Shown here piece after piece: positions 35,135-43,562 of a DNA stretch of 64,000 nt. The stretch comes from Cytophagales bacterium. Its GTDB lineage: Bacteria > Bacteroidota > Bacteroidia > Cytophagales > Cyclobacteriaceae. Position numbers and translations under genes: made by a program. Below the pieces are notes generated by a model. It saw nothing but the letters and a program-made list of their open reading frames with translations, was not told where the DNA came from and made no database searches. The stretch is taken from positions 1-64,000 of the forward strand of contig DAHVFH010000228.1 in NCBI GenBank assembly GCA_027317105.1, given 5' to 3'. The stretch's first letter is position 1. The number at the start of each line of letters is the position of its first letter.

Positions 35135-35515
35135 TTAATTTTTTCCTCTTCGTTCTTTTCTTTTTTCTTCCATCTGTTGCTTGGCTGTTGCGTAAGCTTG
35201 GAATTGATCCACGGTCAAAATTCCTTTTAATTCGGTATTCCGTGCTTCATCATTGGCCTTCACCGCTTTCATCATTGCTGCGCGGTTGCCTGAATCTTGA
35301 GATCGGTTTTGTTCATTCAGGTTGGCATACTTAAGGTTTACAGCCGCTACCTTTGTTTTTTGATCATCAGTTAACGTTACTGTTTTGGCAATAAATGCGG
35401 TGTATTGATCGGCCCGTTCTTGAGGAGTTCTCCGTTGTCTTCCACCACCACCATTTTGAGCAAAGCCGCTTAGCCCAATCAGAGCCAGAGCGCACGAAAG
35501 AATTAATTTTTTCAT
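35135..35515 (-). CDS. Secreted Spy/DUF4890-like helical protein
   Basis: A 126-residue exported protein: signal MKKLILSCALALIGLSGFAQ, a Gly/Arg-rich linker, then a long helical domain (TPQERADQYTAFIAK, VTLTDDQKTKVAAVNLKYA, ILTVDQFQAYATAKQQMEEK). The repeated L-T-x-x-Q pattern resembles Spy/CpxP-type periplasmic proteins and DUF4890, some of which sense envelope stress. The basic tail KRKERRGKN is unusual. It ends at a bidirectional terminator. Confidence 0.75.
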   Translation of the reverse strand: MKKLILSCALALIGLSGFAQNGGGGRQRRTPQERADQYTAFIAKTVTLTDDQKTKVAAVNLKYANLNEQNRSQDSGNRAAMMKAVKANDEARNTELKGILTVDQFQAYATAKQQMEEKRKERRGKN

Positions 35516-35589
35516 TTTTTTTGTGTTTGATGGACGGTTGGAGTATGCGGGAGTGAAATGGTTTAATGCCGTGGGAGGATTACCGCATG

Positions 35590-36252
35590 TCAGGAGAGCG
35601 CGTGGTTCAAAAAGTTATTGAGGTGTTTGATGTGTTTGCAGATCACGATCACTTTTTTTAGAAAATTCTTGTCCATTACCTCCGCATCGGTAAATGAATG
35701 AGACACAGTGAAGCTCTTGTTTTTTAATAATTCGATCTGCGGATGATCTTTTGGATAGCCCTTGGGTGCCGTTTTTAGACGATCCCAATCGGAAAGGCCA
35801 TCAAAATTCTTTTTGAATTCTTTCGCTTTCAAAACCTTTAAGAGCGCATCGGAATTGTAATCTATCTCTTGCCGAATCTTCGCAAGGTTTTCGGGGTTGG
35901 GCATATACATCCCACCCGCAATCATGCTTTTATTCCCCGGCTCGAGGTGAATATAATAGCCTGGCTCTTGTTCCATTTTTCCGTGAGGCGAAAAACCTGC
36001 GCCCATGTTGTTTTTGTAGGGTCGCTTGTCCTTGCTGAACCGAACATCGCGGTAGATTCTAAAACCCAGTTTACGTGGGTTCAGGCTTCCTAGTGTATCG
36101 TCAATTTTTAAAAGTTCTTTGTGAAAGGATTCCAAAAAATCTTCGAACGATACTTTGGCTTCAAGGTAAACCGATTTATTTTTTTCAAACCATTCCCGGT
36201 TGTTGTTTTTGGAAAGGTTTTTTAGAAATTTAAGAATAAGCGGAGCATTCAT
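35590..36252 (-). CDS. DUF2461 family protein
   Basis: A 220-residue protein matching DUF2461 (TIGR02453) from start to end: FLKNLSKNNNREWFEKNKSV, GFRIYRDVRFSKDKRPYKNN, PGYYIHLEPGNKSMIAGGMY, and LKTAPKGYPKDHPQIELLKN near the C-terminus. The family is widespread and uncharacterised. Its ATG is immediately after the stop of the alkane monooxygenase gene, so the two share a transcript. Confidence 0.87.
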   Translation of the reverse strand: MNAPLILKFLKNLSKNNNREWFEKNKSVYLEAKVSFEDFLESFHKELLKIDDTLGSLNPRKLGFRIYRDVRFSKDKRPYKNNMGAGFSPHGKMEQEPGYYIHLEPGNKSMIAGGMYMPNPENLAKIRQEIDYNSDALLKVLKAKEFKKNFDGLSDWDRLKTAPKGYPKDHPQIELLKNKSFTVSHSFTDAEVMDKNFLKKVIVICKHIKHLNNFLNHALS

Positions 36253-37311
36253 TTATTCAGGTTTATGCGCATGGTTATATTTTTCAATGACTTGGTGCAT
36301 GACCTTAAACCAAAGTGGAGGGAAGAGCGAAAGCACCATCATGCCAGGATATCCGGTAGGCATCTGCGGGCTCTCATCTAGATGTCTTAAAATCTGAAAT
36401 TTTCGTGAGGTCATGTAGTGATGATCGGAGTGGCGGGTCAATTCAAATAACATGATCCTTCCCACGGGGTGATCGGAATTCCAAGAGTGAATGGGCATCA
36501 CTCTTTCATAGCGGTCGTCTTCCATTTTCTTTCTGCGCAAGCCATAATGTTCGATATAGTTTACGGTTTCCAGTAGCAGAAATCCAAGGATGGCAGCTGC
36601 AACAAAATAAAACATTACCGTCCAGCTCCAAATCAAAGCGATGGCAATCAGCATAATGAGCTGAATGAATTGGAAGACGAGCATTTCGTTATGAACGCTC
36701 AAGAATTTTCGGTGTTGATTTTTTAATCGCTCTCCTTCGATGTGCCAAGCCGAAATCCAACTGTTGATCACCGAGCGAAAGTAAAATGCATAAATATTTT
36801 CACCAAGACGGGCGGAGGCAGGATCTTCATTGGTCGATACATTTTTATGATGGCCACGATTATGCTCGATATAAAAATGCATATAGAGCGAGGTCATCAA
36901 CAGCATTTTACTGAATAACTTTTCATATCTGGTGCTGCGATGACCAAGCTCATGGGCCACGTTAATACCCAAAACCCCACAAGAAATACCAAAGGCAATG
37001 ACCATTCCCATGATCTCCCAGTTTTTTAGCGAAGGATCACTCACCCGTTGAAGGAAATAAAATAGCGTGATGAATTGGATTGGCATCACGCTCCAAACGA
37101 TCAAATCGTACTTCCAATCTTTCTTAGCTAAATCCTCCTCAGCCTGCGATAGATTTTCCGGTGAGCCTTTAAATAGTAATTCTACCAAAGGGATCATCCC
37201 AAATGCATAGATGGGTGCGAGGAACACCCATATGCCACCCATCCACATAGAGAAAAAGATGACGGCTACGGTGACGTAAACGGACACGTATTTAAAGAAC
37301 CGCAAATTCAT
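36253..37311 (-). CDS. alkB: AlkB-type alkane 1-monooxygenase
   Basis: A membrane di-iron hydroxylase of about 352 residues with six helices. The histidine boxes are all there: HELGHR, EHNRGHHKNVSTNEDPAS with the family-specific tail, the NYIEHYGLRRK segment, and LFELTRHSDHHY. It oxidises the terminal carbon of alkanes or fatty chains using rubredoxin as electron donor; no rubredoxin gene is adjacent. ATG 37311 is preferred over a TTG at 37329. It is followed with no gap by a DUF2461 gene. Fatty acid or related lipid substrates cannot be ruled out. Confidence 0.88.
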   Translation of the reverse strand: MNLRFFKYVSVYVTVAVIFFSMWMGGIWVFLAPIYAFGMIPLVELLFKGSPENLSQAEEDLAKKDWKYDLIVWSVMPIQFITLFYFLQRVSDPSLKNWEIMGMVIAFGISCGVLGINVAHELGHRSTRYEKLFSKMLLMTSLYMHFYIEHNRGHHKNVSTNEDPASARLGENIYAFYFRSVINSWISAWHIEGERLKNQHRKFLSVHNEMLVFQFIQLIMLIAIALIWSWTVMFYFVAAAILGFLLLETVNYIEHYGLRRKKMEDDRYERVMPIHSWNSDHPVGRIMLFELTRHSDHHYMTSRKFQILRHLDESPQMPTGYPGMMVLSLFPPLWFKVMHQVIEKYNHAHKPE

Positions 37312-37403
37312 GGCAATAAAATCAGGCAACCAAAGTTACAATTCTTTCAGTGTTTTTTGTTGACGGCAAGGCAGAAATCTACGCCTGTTGGATTACGAAA
37401 TGA

Positions 37404-38393
37404 TCATGCATTCACAAACTTCATTCCAGCCTCCGCGTAGCGCAAACCAGCCGCTGCACCTTTTGGTGCGATGGCATCAATTTCTGCCAACTCTTCTTTC
37501 GAAAACTTCACGTTAACGGCATCCACGTTTTCTTCCAGGTATTTAATGCGTTTAGTGCCGGGGATGGGGAAGATGTGCTCGCCTTGCGCCATCACCCATG
37601 CCAGGGCAAGTTGCGATGTGGTGCATCCCTTTTTTGTGGCAAGTATTTCCAGCTTCTTTACGATATCGAGGTTCTTTTGAAAATTCTCGCCTTGAAAGCG
37701 GGGCGACATCCTTCTGAAATCGGTAGGCTCAAAGTCTTCAAATTTTTTGATCTGACCTGTTAAAAAACCGCGTCCGAGCGGACTGTAGGCCACGAAGGCA
37801 ATTCCCAATTCCTTACAAGTATTTAATAATTCTTCTTCCGGTTCTCTGCTCCAGAGCGAATATTCAGTTTGCAGTGCGGTAATAGGATGAATTTTATGCG
37901 CTCTCCGTATGGTGGCGGGAGATGCTTCTGAGAGGCCAATGGTTTTTACTTTTCCTTGCTTTACTAGATCAGCCATAGCGCCAACCGTTTCTTCAATGGG
38001 CGTAGCTGGGTCTACACGATGCAAATAGTATAAATCAATAATGTCCACATTCAATCTCTTTAAACTACCCTCACAAGCTTGGTGAACATATTCCGGTTTT
38101 CCATTAAACCCTCTTACCGTTGGATTAGTCGCATCGCGCACAATTCCAAATTTAGTAGCGAGGGTAACCTGATCACGTTTTCCTTTTAAGGCTTTGCCCA
38201 CCAACACTTCATTGGTGAACGGGCCGTACATGTCGGAGGTATCGAGAAAGGTAACACCAAGCTCAATGGCGCGGTGGATGACGGCAGTTGATTCAGCATC
38301 GTTGCCAGCACCATAAAATTCTGACATGCCCATGCAGCCAAGTCCGAGTTGTGAGGTTTTAATTCCTTGTGATCCGAGATTCCGTATTTGCAT
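37404..38393 (-). CDS. Aldo/keto reductase
   Basis: A 329-residue NADPH-dependent aldo/keto reductase of the AKR13-like group. The N-terminus IKTSQLGLGCMGMSEFYG and the active-site region DTSDMYGPFTNEVLVGKALK (with D, Y and the K of TLATKFG) are clear. YYLHRVDPATPIEETVGAM and PIPGTKRIKYLEENVDA follow. Substrate unknown; many homologues reduce reactive aldehydes. It appears to be a single-gene transcript. Confidence 0.9.
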   Translation of the reverse strand: MQIRNLGSQGIKTSQLGLGCMGMSEFYGAGNDAESTAVIHRAIELGVTFLDTSDMYGPFTNEVLVGKALKGKRDQVTLATKFGIVRDATNPTVRGFNGKPEYVHQACEGSLKRLNVDIIDLYYLHRVDPATPIEETVGAMADLVKQGKVKTIGLSEASPATIRRAHKIHPITALQTEYSLWSREPEEELLNTCKELGIAFVAYSPLGRGFLTGQIKKFEDFEPTDFRRMSPRFQGENFQKNLDIVKKLEILATKKGCTTSQLALAWVMAQGEHIFPIPGTKRIKYLEENVDAVNVKFSKEELAEIDAIAPKGAAAGLRYAEAGMKFVNA

Positions 38394-38598
38394 AAATTGT
38401 AGTTTTTAGTCATAAGGGTTAACAAATTACCTCTCACAAAGTTCATTATTAGAAGTAGTACTTAGCTTAATGGATTGACCGTACAAATATCGCTGGTTCA
38501 AGCCCTATAATTTTATTTAATACTGTAGCTCCACTTGGCAGCTTGAAGACAATTCACTTTTTCCGTCATTAAATGTTAACTTCCAACTTTGATTAGGG

Positions 38599-39828
38599 CT
38601 ACACCAAATACTCAAACAAATTTTCGTTTTGGTTGATCTCCGTATAGTTGAGGTCGATTTCCTTCATCCTGGAAATAAGGAGAAGATAATCTTCCTTCGA
38701 TTTTAATTCGATGCCGATTAGGGCAGGTCCATTTTCTTTGTTGTGTTTTTGAATGAACTCAAAGCGGACAATGTCATCGGTAGGGCCAAGAATGGAAATC
38801 AAAAACTCTTTGAGGGCTCCGGGCCGTTGTGCAAAGCGGACGATAAAATAATGTTTGAGGCCTTCGTATAAAAGCGATCGCTCTTTGATTTCCTGCATCC
38901 GGTCGATGTCGTTATTGCCGCCACTCACAATACAGACCACCGTTTTGCCTTTTATTTTATCCGCATATTGGTCTAAAGCAGCAATGGTAAGTGCTCCGGC
39001 TGGCTCGGCCACAATCGCATCTTCATTATAAAGCTGCAGAATGGTGGTGCACACTTTACCTTCAGGCACCAGTAGCACGTCACTCAAAATATCCTTACAT
39101 AGACTAAATGTAAGCTCGCCAACTTTTTTTACTGCAGCTCCATCCACGAAGCGTTCAATTTTTTCCAGTGTCACTGGTTTTCCTGCCTTCAACGCTTCTT
39201 TCATGGAAGGTGCGCCCTCTGGTTCTACTCCTACTATTTTTGTTTTGGGTGAACGCGTTTTAAAATAAGTGCCCACGCCAGCGGATAACCCTCCACCGCC
39301 AATAGGTGCAAATAAAAAGTCAATCACTTTCAGTTCATCTAATATCTCTTTGCCTACCGTGGCCTGTCCTTCAATTACTTTTAGGTGATCGAAGGGGGGA
39401 ATAAAAGTCCGGTCATGTTCTTTGCAAAAGGCGAGTGCATGTGTTTGACATTCGTCAAAGGTGTCGCCAATCAATACAATTTCTACCAATCCGTTACCAA
39501 ACATTTTCACTTGGTTGATTTTCTGTTTTGGTGTAATGGCTGGCATGTAAATCGTACCCGGGATATTTAATAACCGGCAGGAGAAAGCAACGCCTTGTGC
39601 ATGGTTGCCTGCGCTGGCACAAACTACACCGTTGCTTCTTTGTTCAGGGGATAAACTATGGATTAAATTATAAGCTCCCCGTATCTTGTAAGAACGTACA
39701 ACCTGCAGATCTTCCCGTTTCAAATAAATCTTTGCCTGAAATTTTTCAGAGAGTTTTTTATGGAATTGCAAAGGTGTTTGAAGCGCAACTCCTTTCAGCG
39801 TTTCGTAGGCGGCATCAACATTAATCAT
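38599..39828 (-). CDS. ilvA: Threonine ammonia-lyase, biosynthetic type
   Basis: A 409-residue PLP enzyme converting threonine to 2-oxobutanoate for isoleucine synthesis. PLP lysine is in VVRSYKIRGAYN, the phosphate loop is IGGGGLSAG and the family CASAGNHAQGVAF is present. A C-terminal ACT-like regulatory region (LLYEGLKHYFIVRFAQRPGA, LKEFLISILG) supports feedback control by isoleucine. Length fits the short IlvA form with one ACT-like domain. No other ilv genes are adjacent. Confidence 0.92.
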   Translation of the reverse strand: MINVDAAYETLKGVALQTPLQFHKKLSEKFQAKIYLKREDLQVVRSYKIRGAYNLIHSLSPEQRSNGVVCASAGNHAQGVAFSCRLLNIPGTIYMPAITPKQKINQVKMFGNGLVEIVLIGDTFDECQTHALAFCKEHDRTFIPPFDHLKVIEGQATVGKEILDELKVIDFLFAPIGGGGLSAGVGTYFKTRSPKTKIVGVEPEGAPSMKEALKAGKPVTLEKIERFVDGAAVKKVGELTFSLCKDILSDVLLVPEGKVCTTILQLYNEDAIVAEPAGALTIAALDQYADKIKGKTVVCIVSGGNNDIDRMQEIKERSLLYEGLKHYFIVRFAQRPGALKEFLISILGPTDDIVRFEFIQKHNKENGPALIGIELKSKEDYLLLISRMKEIDLNYTEINQNENLFEYLV

Positions 39829-39855
39829 GGGAGAAAAGAAAGAAGTGACGCCTGA

Positions 39856-40002
39856 TCAGGCTTTAATTTTTTGTGCACCCGCGGCACATTTTCCACAGCC
39901 CGAAGCACAGGAATTTTCTTCTTTAAAGGATTTGTAAAATATCCTTCCAAGATAGATTACTGCTCCCGCAAGCGTCAATATCAAAAGGAACTGCTGTAAC
40001 AT
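39856..40002 (-). CDS. FeoB-associated Cys-rich membrane peptide
   Basis: A 48-residue peptide: one membrane helix (MLQQFLLILTLAGAVIYLGR), a short charged linker and a Cys-rich tail CASGCGKCAAG. This is the pattern of FeoB-associated Cys-rich membrane proteins, thought to help ferrous iron uptake or its insertion into FeoB. No feoA or feoB is in the window. ATG 40002 and TGA at 39856-39858 define it. The gene follows ilvA by about 140 bases upstream on the same strand. Confidence 0.78.
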   Translation of the reverse strand: MLQQFLLILTLAGAVIYLGRIFYKSFKEENSCASGCGKCAAGAQKIKA

Positions 40003-40073
40003 GATTCAAAAGTACAAAAAAGGAAACTAAGTGGCCTATCTAATTCATTATAAATTCATAAGGAATTACAAAA

Positions 40074-40451
40074 CTAAATCTCTACCGAACGTCCGTTTTC
40101 CCATATTAATCCAAATTGAGCACCATGTTTTTTAACCCATTCTTTTTCTTTCGCAAAATCGTAAAGCTCAATTAGTCCTTTCCCTGCAAGGGCCTGCAAT
40201 TGATTATCCGGCAAACCAGTCATGCTGATATAGCCGCCTTCAGAAAATTTAAATTGGAGACTCCCCGGATATTTCTTTTGTTCCAGCCATTGCTTAATGT
40301 TTTTTAGACGGGAAGCTATTTTGTTGGTGAGTTCGATCGCCTCTACTAGTGTTCCCTCAATGTCTTTGATTTGACCCTCATTGTTAAAGTCTTCATTACG
40401 TAACACTCGGATCGGGTTGATGTGAATCTCCCCTGCATAGCGATTGACCAT
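40074..40451 (-). CDS. Hypothetical protein
   Basis: A 125-residue soluble protein that I do not recognise. It starts MVNRYAGEIHINPIRVLRNE, has a helical middle (EGTLVEAIELTNKIASRLKN) and ends in mixed sheet and helix with LQALAGKGLIELYDFAKE. No signal or membrane segment. It lies nine bases after the amidohydrolase remnant in the same direction, so it may once have been its downstream partner. Confidence 0.55.
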   Translation of the reverse strand: MVNRYAGEIHINPIRVLRNEDFNNEGQIKDIEGTLVEAIELTNKIASRLKNIKQWLEQKKYPGSLQFKFSEGGYISMTGLPDNQLQALAGKGLIELYDFAKEKEWVKKHGAQFGLIWENGRSVEI

Positions 40452-40460
40452 TTTAATAAA

Positions 40461-40800
40461 TTAGTTTTCCAACTTTACTACTCTACCTCCCTTCATCACA
40501 ACTTTACGTTTATTGATGTCTTTTATCGGATCGCCCTTTACGGCCACTTTAGTTGCAAACTTACCAACTTCAATTGTTCCCATGTCATTTATCTTTCCAA
40601 GTGCCTCCGTATTTACTTTAGCACCTGCCTTGATGGCTTGCATAGGGGTTATGCCCAACCGCACCAGCTCAGAAAATTCATTGACACAATATTCTGGATC
40701 GGTTACCGTAAGGTCTGGCCAACCCCACTTTCACTCCAGCTTTAATTGCCTTGGTAAGTATGCTTTCAACCTGTTGGCTATACTTTTTTGTTTATGCAAT
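40461..40800 (-). pseudogene. Amidohydrolase C-terminal remnant
   Basis: The minus strand reads LTVTDPEYCVNEFSELVRLG then ITPMQAIKAGAKVNTEALGK, MGTIEVGKFATKVAVKGDP and VVMKGGRVVKLEN to a stop at 40461. This is the C-terminal fifth of an imidazolonepropionase-like amidohydrolase (xTPxxAIxAAT, GTIExGKxAD motifs). Just upstream, in another frame, QVESILTKAIKAGVKVGLA fits the preceding segment of the same family. The rest, including the metal site, is gone. A frameshift at about 40728 and loss of the N-terminal four fifths make it non-functional. Confidence 0.6.
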
Positions 40801-41104
40801 TGCTTTGGCCGATGCCTGGCTATAATCTTAACCCAGCCGAAGCATTATATCACCATCAAAAGAAGAAATCACCGGAAAGCGAAAACAAGTTGAACTATTT
40901 GATCCAGCGATCCCCTGTCGTTGATCTTAGACGAATACAGGGAAAAGCAATAAGAGGCTTCTCTGGTAGAAAAATTGAGACCCGAATTATAGACAGGTAA
41001 GGATTTCAGGCATCTCAATTGACGCTCCGAAAAAAGAAAAATCGCCTTCTCTTTTCGCGATTCCAATTGCGAATTTGTAATCTTGGATCTGCAATTGCTT
41101 AAAA
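40801..41104. other. Stretch with no convincing gene
   Basis: Between the amidohydrolase remnant and the methyltransferase gene. A plus-strand open frame of about 70 codons (40788-41000, ending GRKIETRIIDR) has no recognisable family and no good start. An AATCTTGGATCTGCAAT-type intergenic repeat lies at 41070-41098. Confidence 0.4.
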
Positions 41105-41998
41105 ATGAAACTCCTGCACCCTTCTTCCTGGAAAGACTACGAACTCATCGACTCGGGTGACGGAGAAAAGCTTGAGCGTTTCGGAAGATACATTTTGATC
41201 CGGCCGGAGCCGCAGGCCATCTGGCAGAAAACAAAATTGGAAGATGAATGGGGCAAATTAGCCCACGCGCAATTCAGGCGCGAACAAAAAGATCACTTCC
41301 GTTTTGGCGATGACATAAAAGGAGGTTGGAAGAAAAATCAATCCATTCCCGACAGTTGGAATGTCAATTATCAGCACCATGATTTATCACTGACGTTGCG
41401 ACTGGCACTCACCACCTTTGGGCACGTGGGCGTTTTTCCGGAACAAGGCGAAAACTGGAATTTCATTTTTGAAACGATCTCCAGTTGGAAGCATAAAAAT
41501 GCGAGGGTCTTGAATCTATTTGCCTATACTGGCGCGGCTTCTATGGTGGCGCGAGCAGCAGGTGCAGAAGTTACGCACGTAGATGCTTCTCGCCCTGGAT
41601 TGAATTGGGCAAACCAAAATATGCAGTTAAACCAATTGGATAATATCCGATGGGTGTACGAAGACGCACTAAAATTTGTGAAGCGCGAAGCCAAACGGGG
41701 CAATAAATATAACGGCATCATTATGGATCCACCTCCCTATGGCCGAGGACCGGAAGGAGAGAAATGGACATTACAAGAAAAGCTGAACGAACTGGTTTCT
41801 TTGAGCCATCAGTTGCTCGAAGAGCAACATAATTTTTTCATTCTCTCCATGTATGCGGTGGGGCTTTCTTCGACCGTTGGTTTGAATGTGGTGAAATCGC
41901 ATTTCAAAAATTCGGATGCTGAATTCGGAGAGTTTTTTTTAAAGTCGGCACAAGGTTTTGGTCTGCCGATGGGTACTTTTGTACGGTTTAGAAGTTAA
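41105..41998 (+). CDS. RlmI/RlmK-like SAM-dependent methyltransferase
   Basis: A 297-residue class I methyltransferase. The N-terminal part (LLHPSSWKDYELIDSGDGEK, LERFGRYILIRPEPQAIW) is the beta-rich region typical of a Bacteroidota family related to RlmI rRNA methyltransferases. The Rossmann part has VLNLFAYTGAASMVARAAGA (SAM-binding), THVDASRPGLNWANQNMQLN and the catalytic-site motif IIMDPPPYGRGP. The target is probably rRNA but this is not established for the family. It precedes the hydrolase lipoprotein by 33 bases. Confidence 0.85.
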   Translation: MKLLHPSSWKDYELIDSGDGEKLERFGRYILIRPEPQAIWQKTKLEDEWGKLAHAQFRREQKDHFRFGDDIKGGWKKNQSIPDSWNVNYQHHDLSLTLRLALTTFGHVGVFPEQGENWNFIFETISSWKHKNARVLNLFAYTGAASMVARAAGAEVTHVDASRPGLNWANQNMQLNQLDNIRWVYEDALKFVKREAKRGNKYNGIIMDPPPYGRGPEGEKWTLQEKLNELVSLSHQLLEEQHNFFILSMYAVGLSSTVGLNVVKSHFKNSDAEFGEFFLKSAQGFGLPMGTFVRFRS

Positions 41999-42031
41999 AT
42001 TTTGATTAATTTTCTTGCTTTTAATAAATTA

Positions 42032-43039
42032 ATGAAAACACACTACCTGATTTTAATCGGTTTTCTGATTGTTTCGTCTTGCAAACAAAAGGAAACTAAA
42101 ATTGAAACCAACTATTACGATCTGGAAGAAACCGGAGTGAAATCTGGCGGGATAAAAATGATCCCCATCCACGGAGGTAAATACAAAGTGTGGACAAAGC
42201 GCGTTGGCAACAATCCAAAAATAAAACTTTTGCTTTTACATGGCGGGCCGGCCATGACACACGAATACTTCGAAAGCTTTGACAGCTTTCTTCCCAAAGA
42301 AGGAATTGAATATTATTACTACGATCAATTGGGTTCCTACTACAGCGACCAGCCTACCGACATCAGCCTTTGGAAGGTAGCCCGCTTTGTGGAAGAGGTG
42401 GAAGAAGTGCGCAAAGCTTTGGGGTTAGACAGTACTAATTTTTTCTTGTTAGGCTCATCGTGGGGAGGTATCCTAGCGATGGAATATGCCTTGAAATACC
42501 AAGCCAACTTAAAGGGCTTGATCATCTCCAACATGATGGCGAGTGCCCCTGAATACGGAAAATATGCGGAAGATGTACTGGCCAAACAAATGGATCCAAA
42601 AGTGTTGGCCGAAGTGCGGGCTCTGGAAGCAAAGAAAGATTTCGAAAACCCGCGTTATATGGAATTGCTCATGCCCAATTTCTATAACCAGCATTTGTGC
42701 CGCATCCCTTTAGAAAGTTGGCCCGACCCAATATATCGTGCGTTCAAACACGCGAATAATGCAGTCTATACCTTGATGCAAGGCCCCAGTGAGTTTGGCA
42801 TCTCAGGGAGGCTGGAAAAATGGGATGTCAAAGCAGAACTCCCCAAAATAAAAGTGCCCACGTTAACCATTGGTGCTACATTCGATACTATGGATCCGGA
42901 GCACATGAAATGGATGGCCACACAAGTTCAACATGGTACTTTTTTGCTTTGCCCGAACGGAAGCCATCTCAGCATGTGGGACGATCAGGAACATTATTTT
43001 CCTGGGCTAATTCAATTCATTCGATCCGTTGATAAATAG
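42032..43039 (+). CDS. Proline iminopeptidase-like alpha/beta hydrolase, lipoprotein
   Basis: A 335-residue alpha/beta hydrolase. The signal MKTHYLILIGFLIVSSC ends in a lipobox, so it is a lipoprotein. The catalytic triad is Ser in LLGSSWGGILAMEYA, Asp in ATFDTMDPEHM and His in PNGSHLSMWDD. The oxyanion region is LLLLHGGPAMTHEY, the HGGP motif of proline iminopeptidases (family S33). It probably removes N-terminal proline from peptides at the cell envelope. ATG 42032 is chosen because the signal starts there. Confidence 0.87.
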   Translation: MKTHYLILIGFLIVSSCKQKETKIETNYYDLEETGVKSGGIKMIPIHGGKYKVWTKRVGNNPKIKLLLLHGGPAMTHEYFESFDSFLPKEGIEYYYYDQLGSYYSDQPTDISLWKVARFVEEVEEVRKALGLDSTNFFLLGSSWGGILAMEYALKYQANLKGLIISNMMASAPEYGKYAEDVLAKQMDPKVLAEVRALEAKKDFENPRYMELLMPNFYNQHLCRIPLESWPDPIYRAFKHANNAVYTLMQGPSEFGISGRLEKWDVKAELPKIKVPTLTIGATFDTMDPEHMKWMATQVQHGTFLLCPNGSHLSMWDDQEHYFPGLIQFIRSVDK

Positions 43040-43055
43040 AAATCATTCCTAACAA

Positions 43056-43297
43056 ATGAAAAATCTAAAAACACCATTCCTTTAATCATCATTTTATTCA
43101 TTGCCTTCTTAACATTTTCTTGCGGAAAACATAGAGGTTCCTCGGAAAGTAGTAGTGCCGATTCTACAAAAGTGGCATCACCGCAATATGCTTGCCCAAT
43201 GCATCCAGAAATCACTGGCAAAGAATGGGAGAAGTGTTCGTCTTGCGGAATGAAATTACAGTTGGTAAAGGAAAAAAAGGGTGAGAATGAAAATTAA
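43056..43297 (+). CDS. Heavy-metal-binding (CusF/ZntA-type Cys) lipoprotein, frameshifted at start
   Basis: ATG 43056 gives MKNLKTPFL and a stop. With one extra A in the A5 run at 43067-43071 the frame becomes MKNLKNTIPLIIILFIAFLT then FSCGKH, a clean lipoprotein signal. The mature part ends YACPMHPEITGKEWEKCSSC with GMKL, the CPMHP...CxxCGM heavy-metal-binding motif found in copper-handling proteins. The repaired product has about 80 residues. The rest of the gene is intact, so an assembly error or slippage is as likely as true decay. A terminator follows at 43319. Confidence 0.6.
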
Positions 43298-43318
43298 TTT
43301 CCTTCCAAGGAAAATAAA

Positions 43319-43342
43319 AAAGCCCTCCGAAAGGAAGGCTTT
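43319..43342. terminator. Terminator between lipoprotein gene and tRNA-Leu(CAA)
   Basis: A stem of nine pairs with one mismatch (43319-43328 AAAGCCCTCC with 43333-43342 GGAAGGCTTT) and a GAAA tetraloop, preceded by an A-run. It can serve the plus-strand lipoprotein gene and the minus-strand tRNA. Confidence 0.65.
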
Positions 43343-43343
43343 G

Positions 43344-43425
43344 TACCAAAGGCGGGAATCGAACCCGCACATCCGAGGATACACGATTTTGAGTCGTGCG
43401 CGTCTACCAGTTCCGCCACTTTGGC
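43344..43425 (-). tRNA. tRNA-Leu(CAA)
   Basis: On the minus strand the acceptor GCCAAAG (from 43425) pairs with CTTTGGT (first pair G-T), discriminator A at 43344. The anticodon stem CACGA/TCGTG encloses CTCAAAA, giving CAA. Class II variable arm; T-arm GGTTCGATTCC. No CCA encoded. Confidence 0.92.
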
Positions 43426-43562
43426 TTTTTTTCAAGGCTTTTAACGCGGTTTAGCACTAAAAACTTTGGGGGTTGCAAATATGTATAAAACTTAGGTTCG
43501 CGCAAAATTCATTTTTGTTTACCTAGCCTGAATAGTTGAAATTTGCAGCCAAAATTAATGTT

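Noticed and set aside
38450..38515. tRNA-like string (AGCTTAATGGATTGA ... GGTTCAAGCCC) in the gap after the aldo/keto reductase gene
   Set aside because: It has a T-arm-like GGTTCAAGCCC and a D-arm-like start, but no acceptor stem and no proper anticodon arm can be formed. At most a very old remnant.
40788..41000. Plus-strand open frame of 70 codons
   Set aside because: No recognisable family, no convincing start, and it overlaps the edge of a decayed gene on the other strand. Described only as a gene-free stretch.
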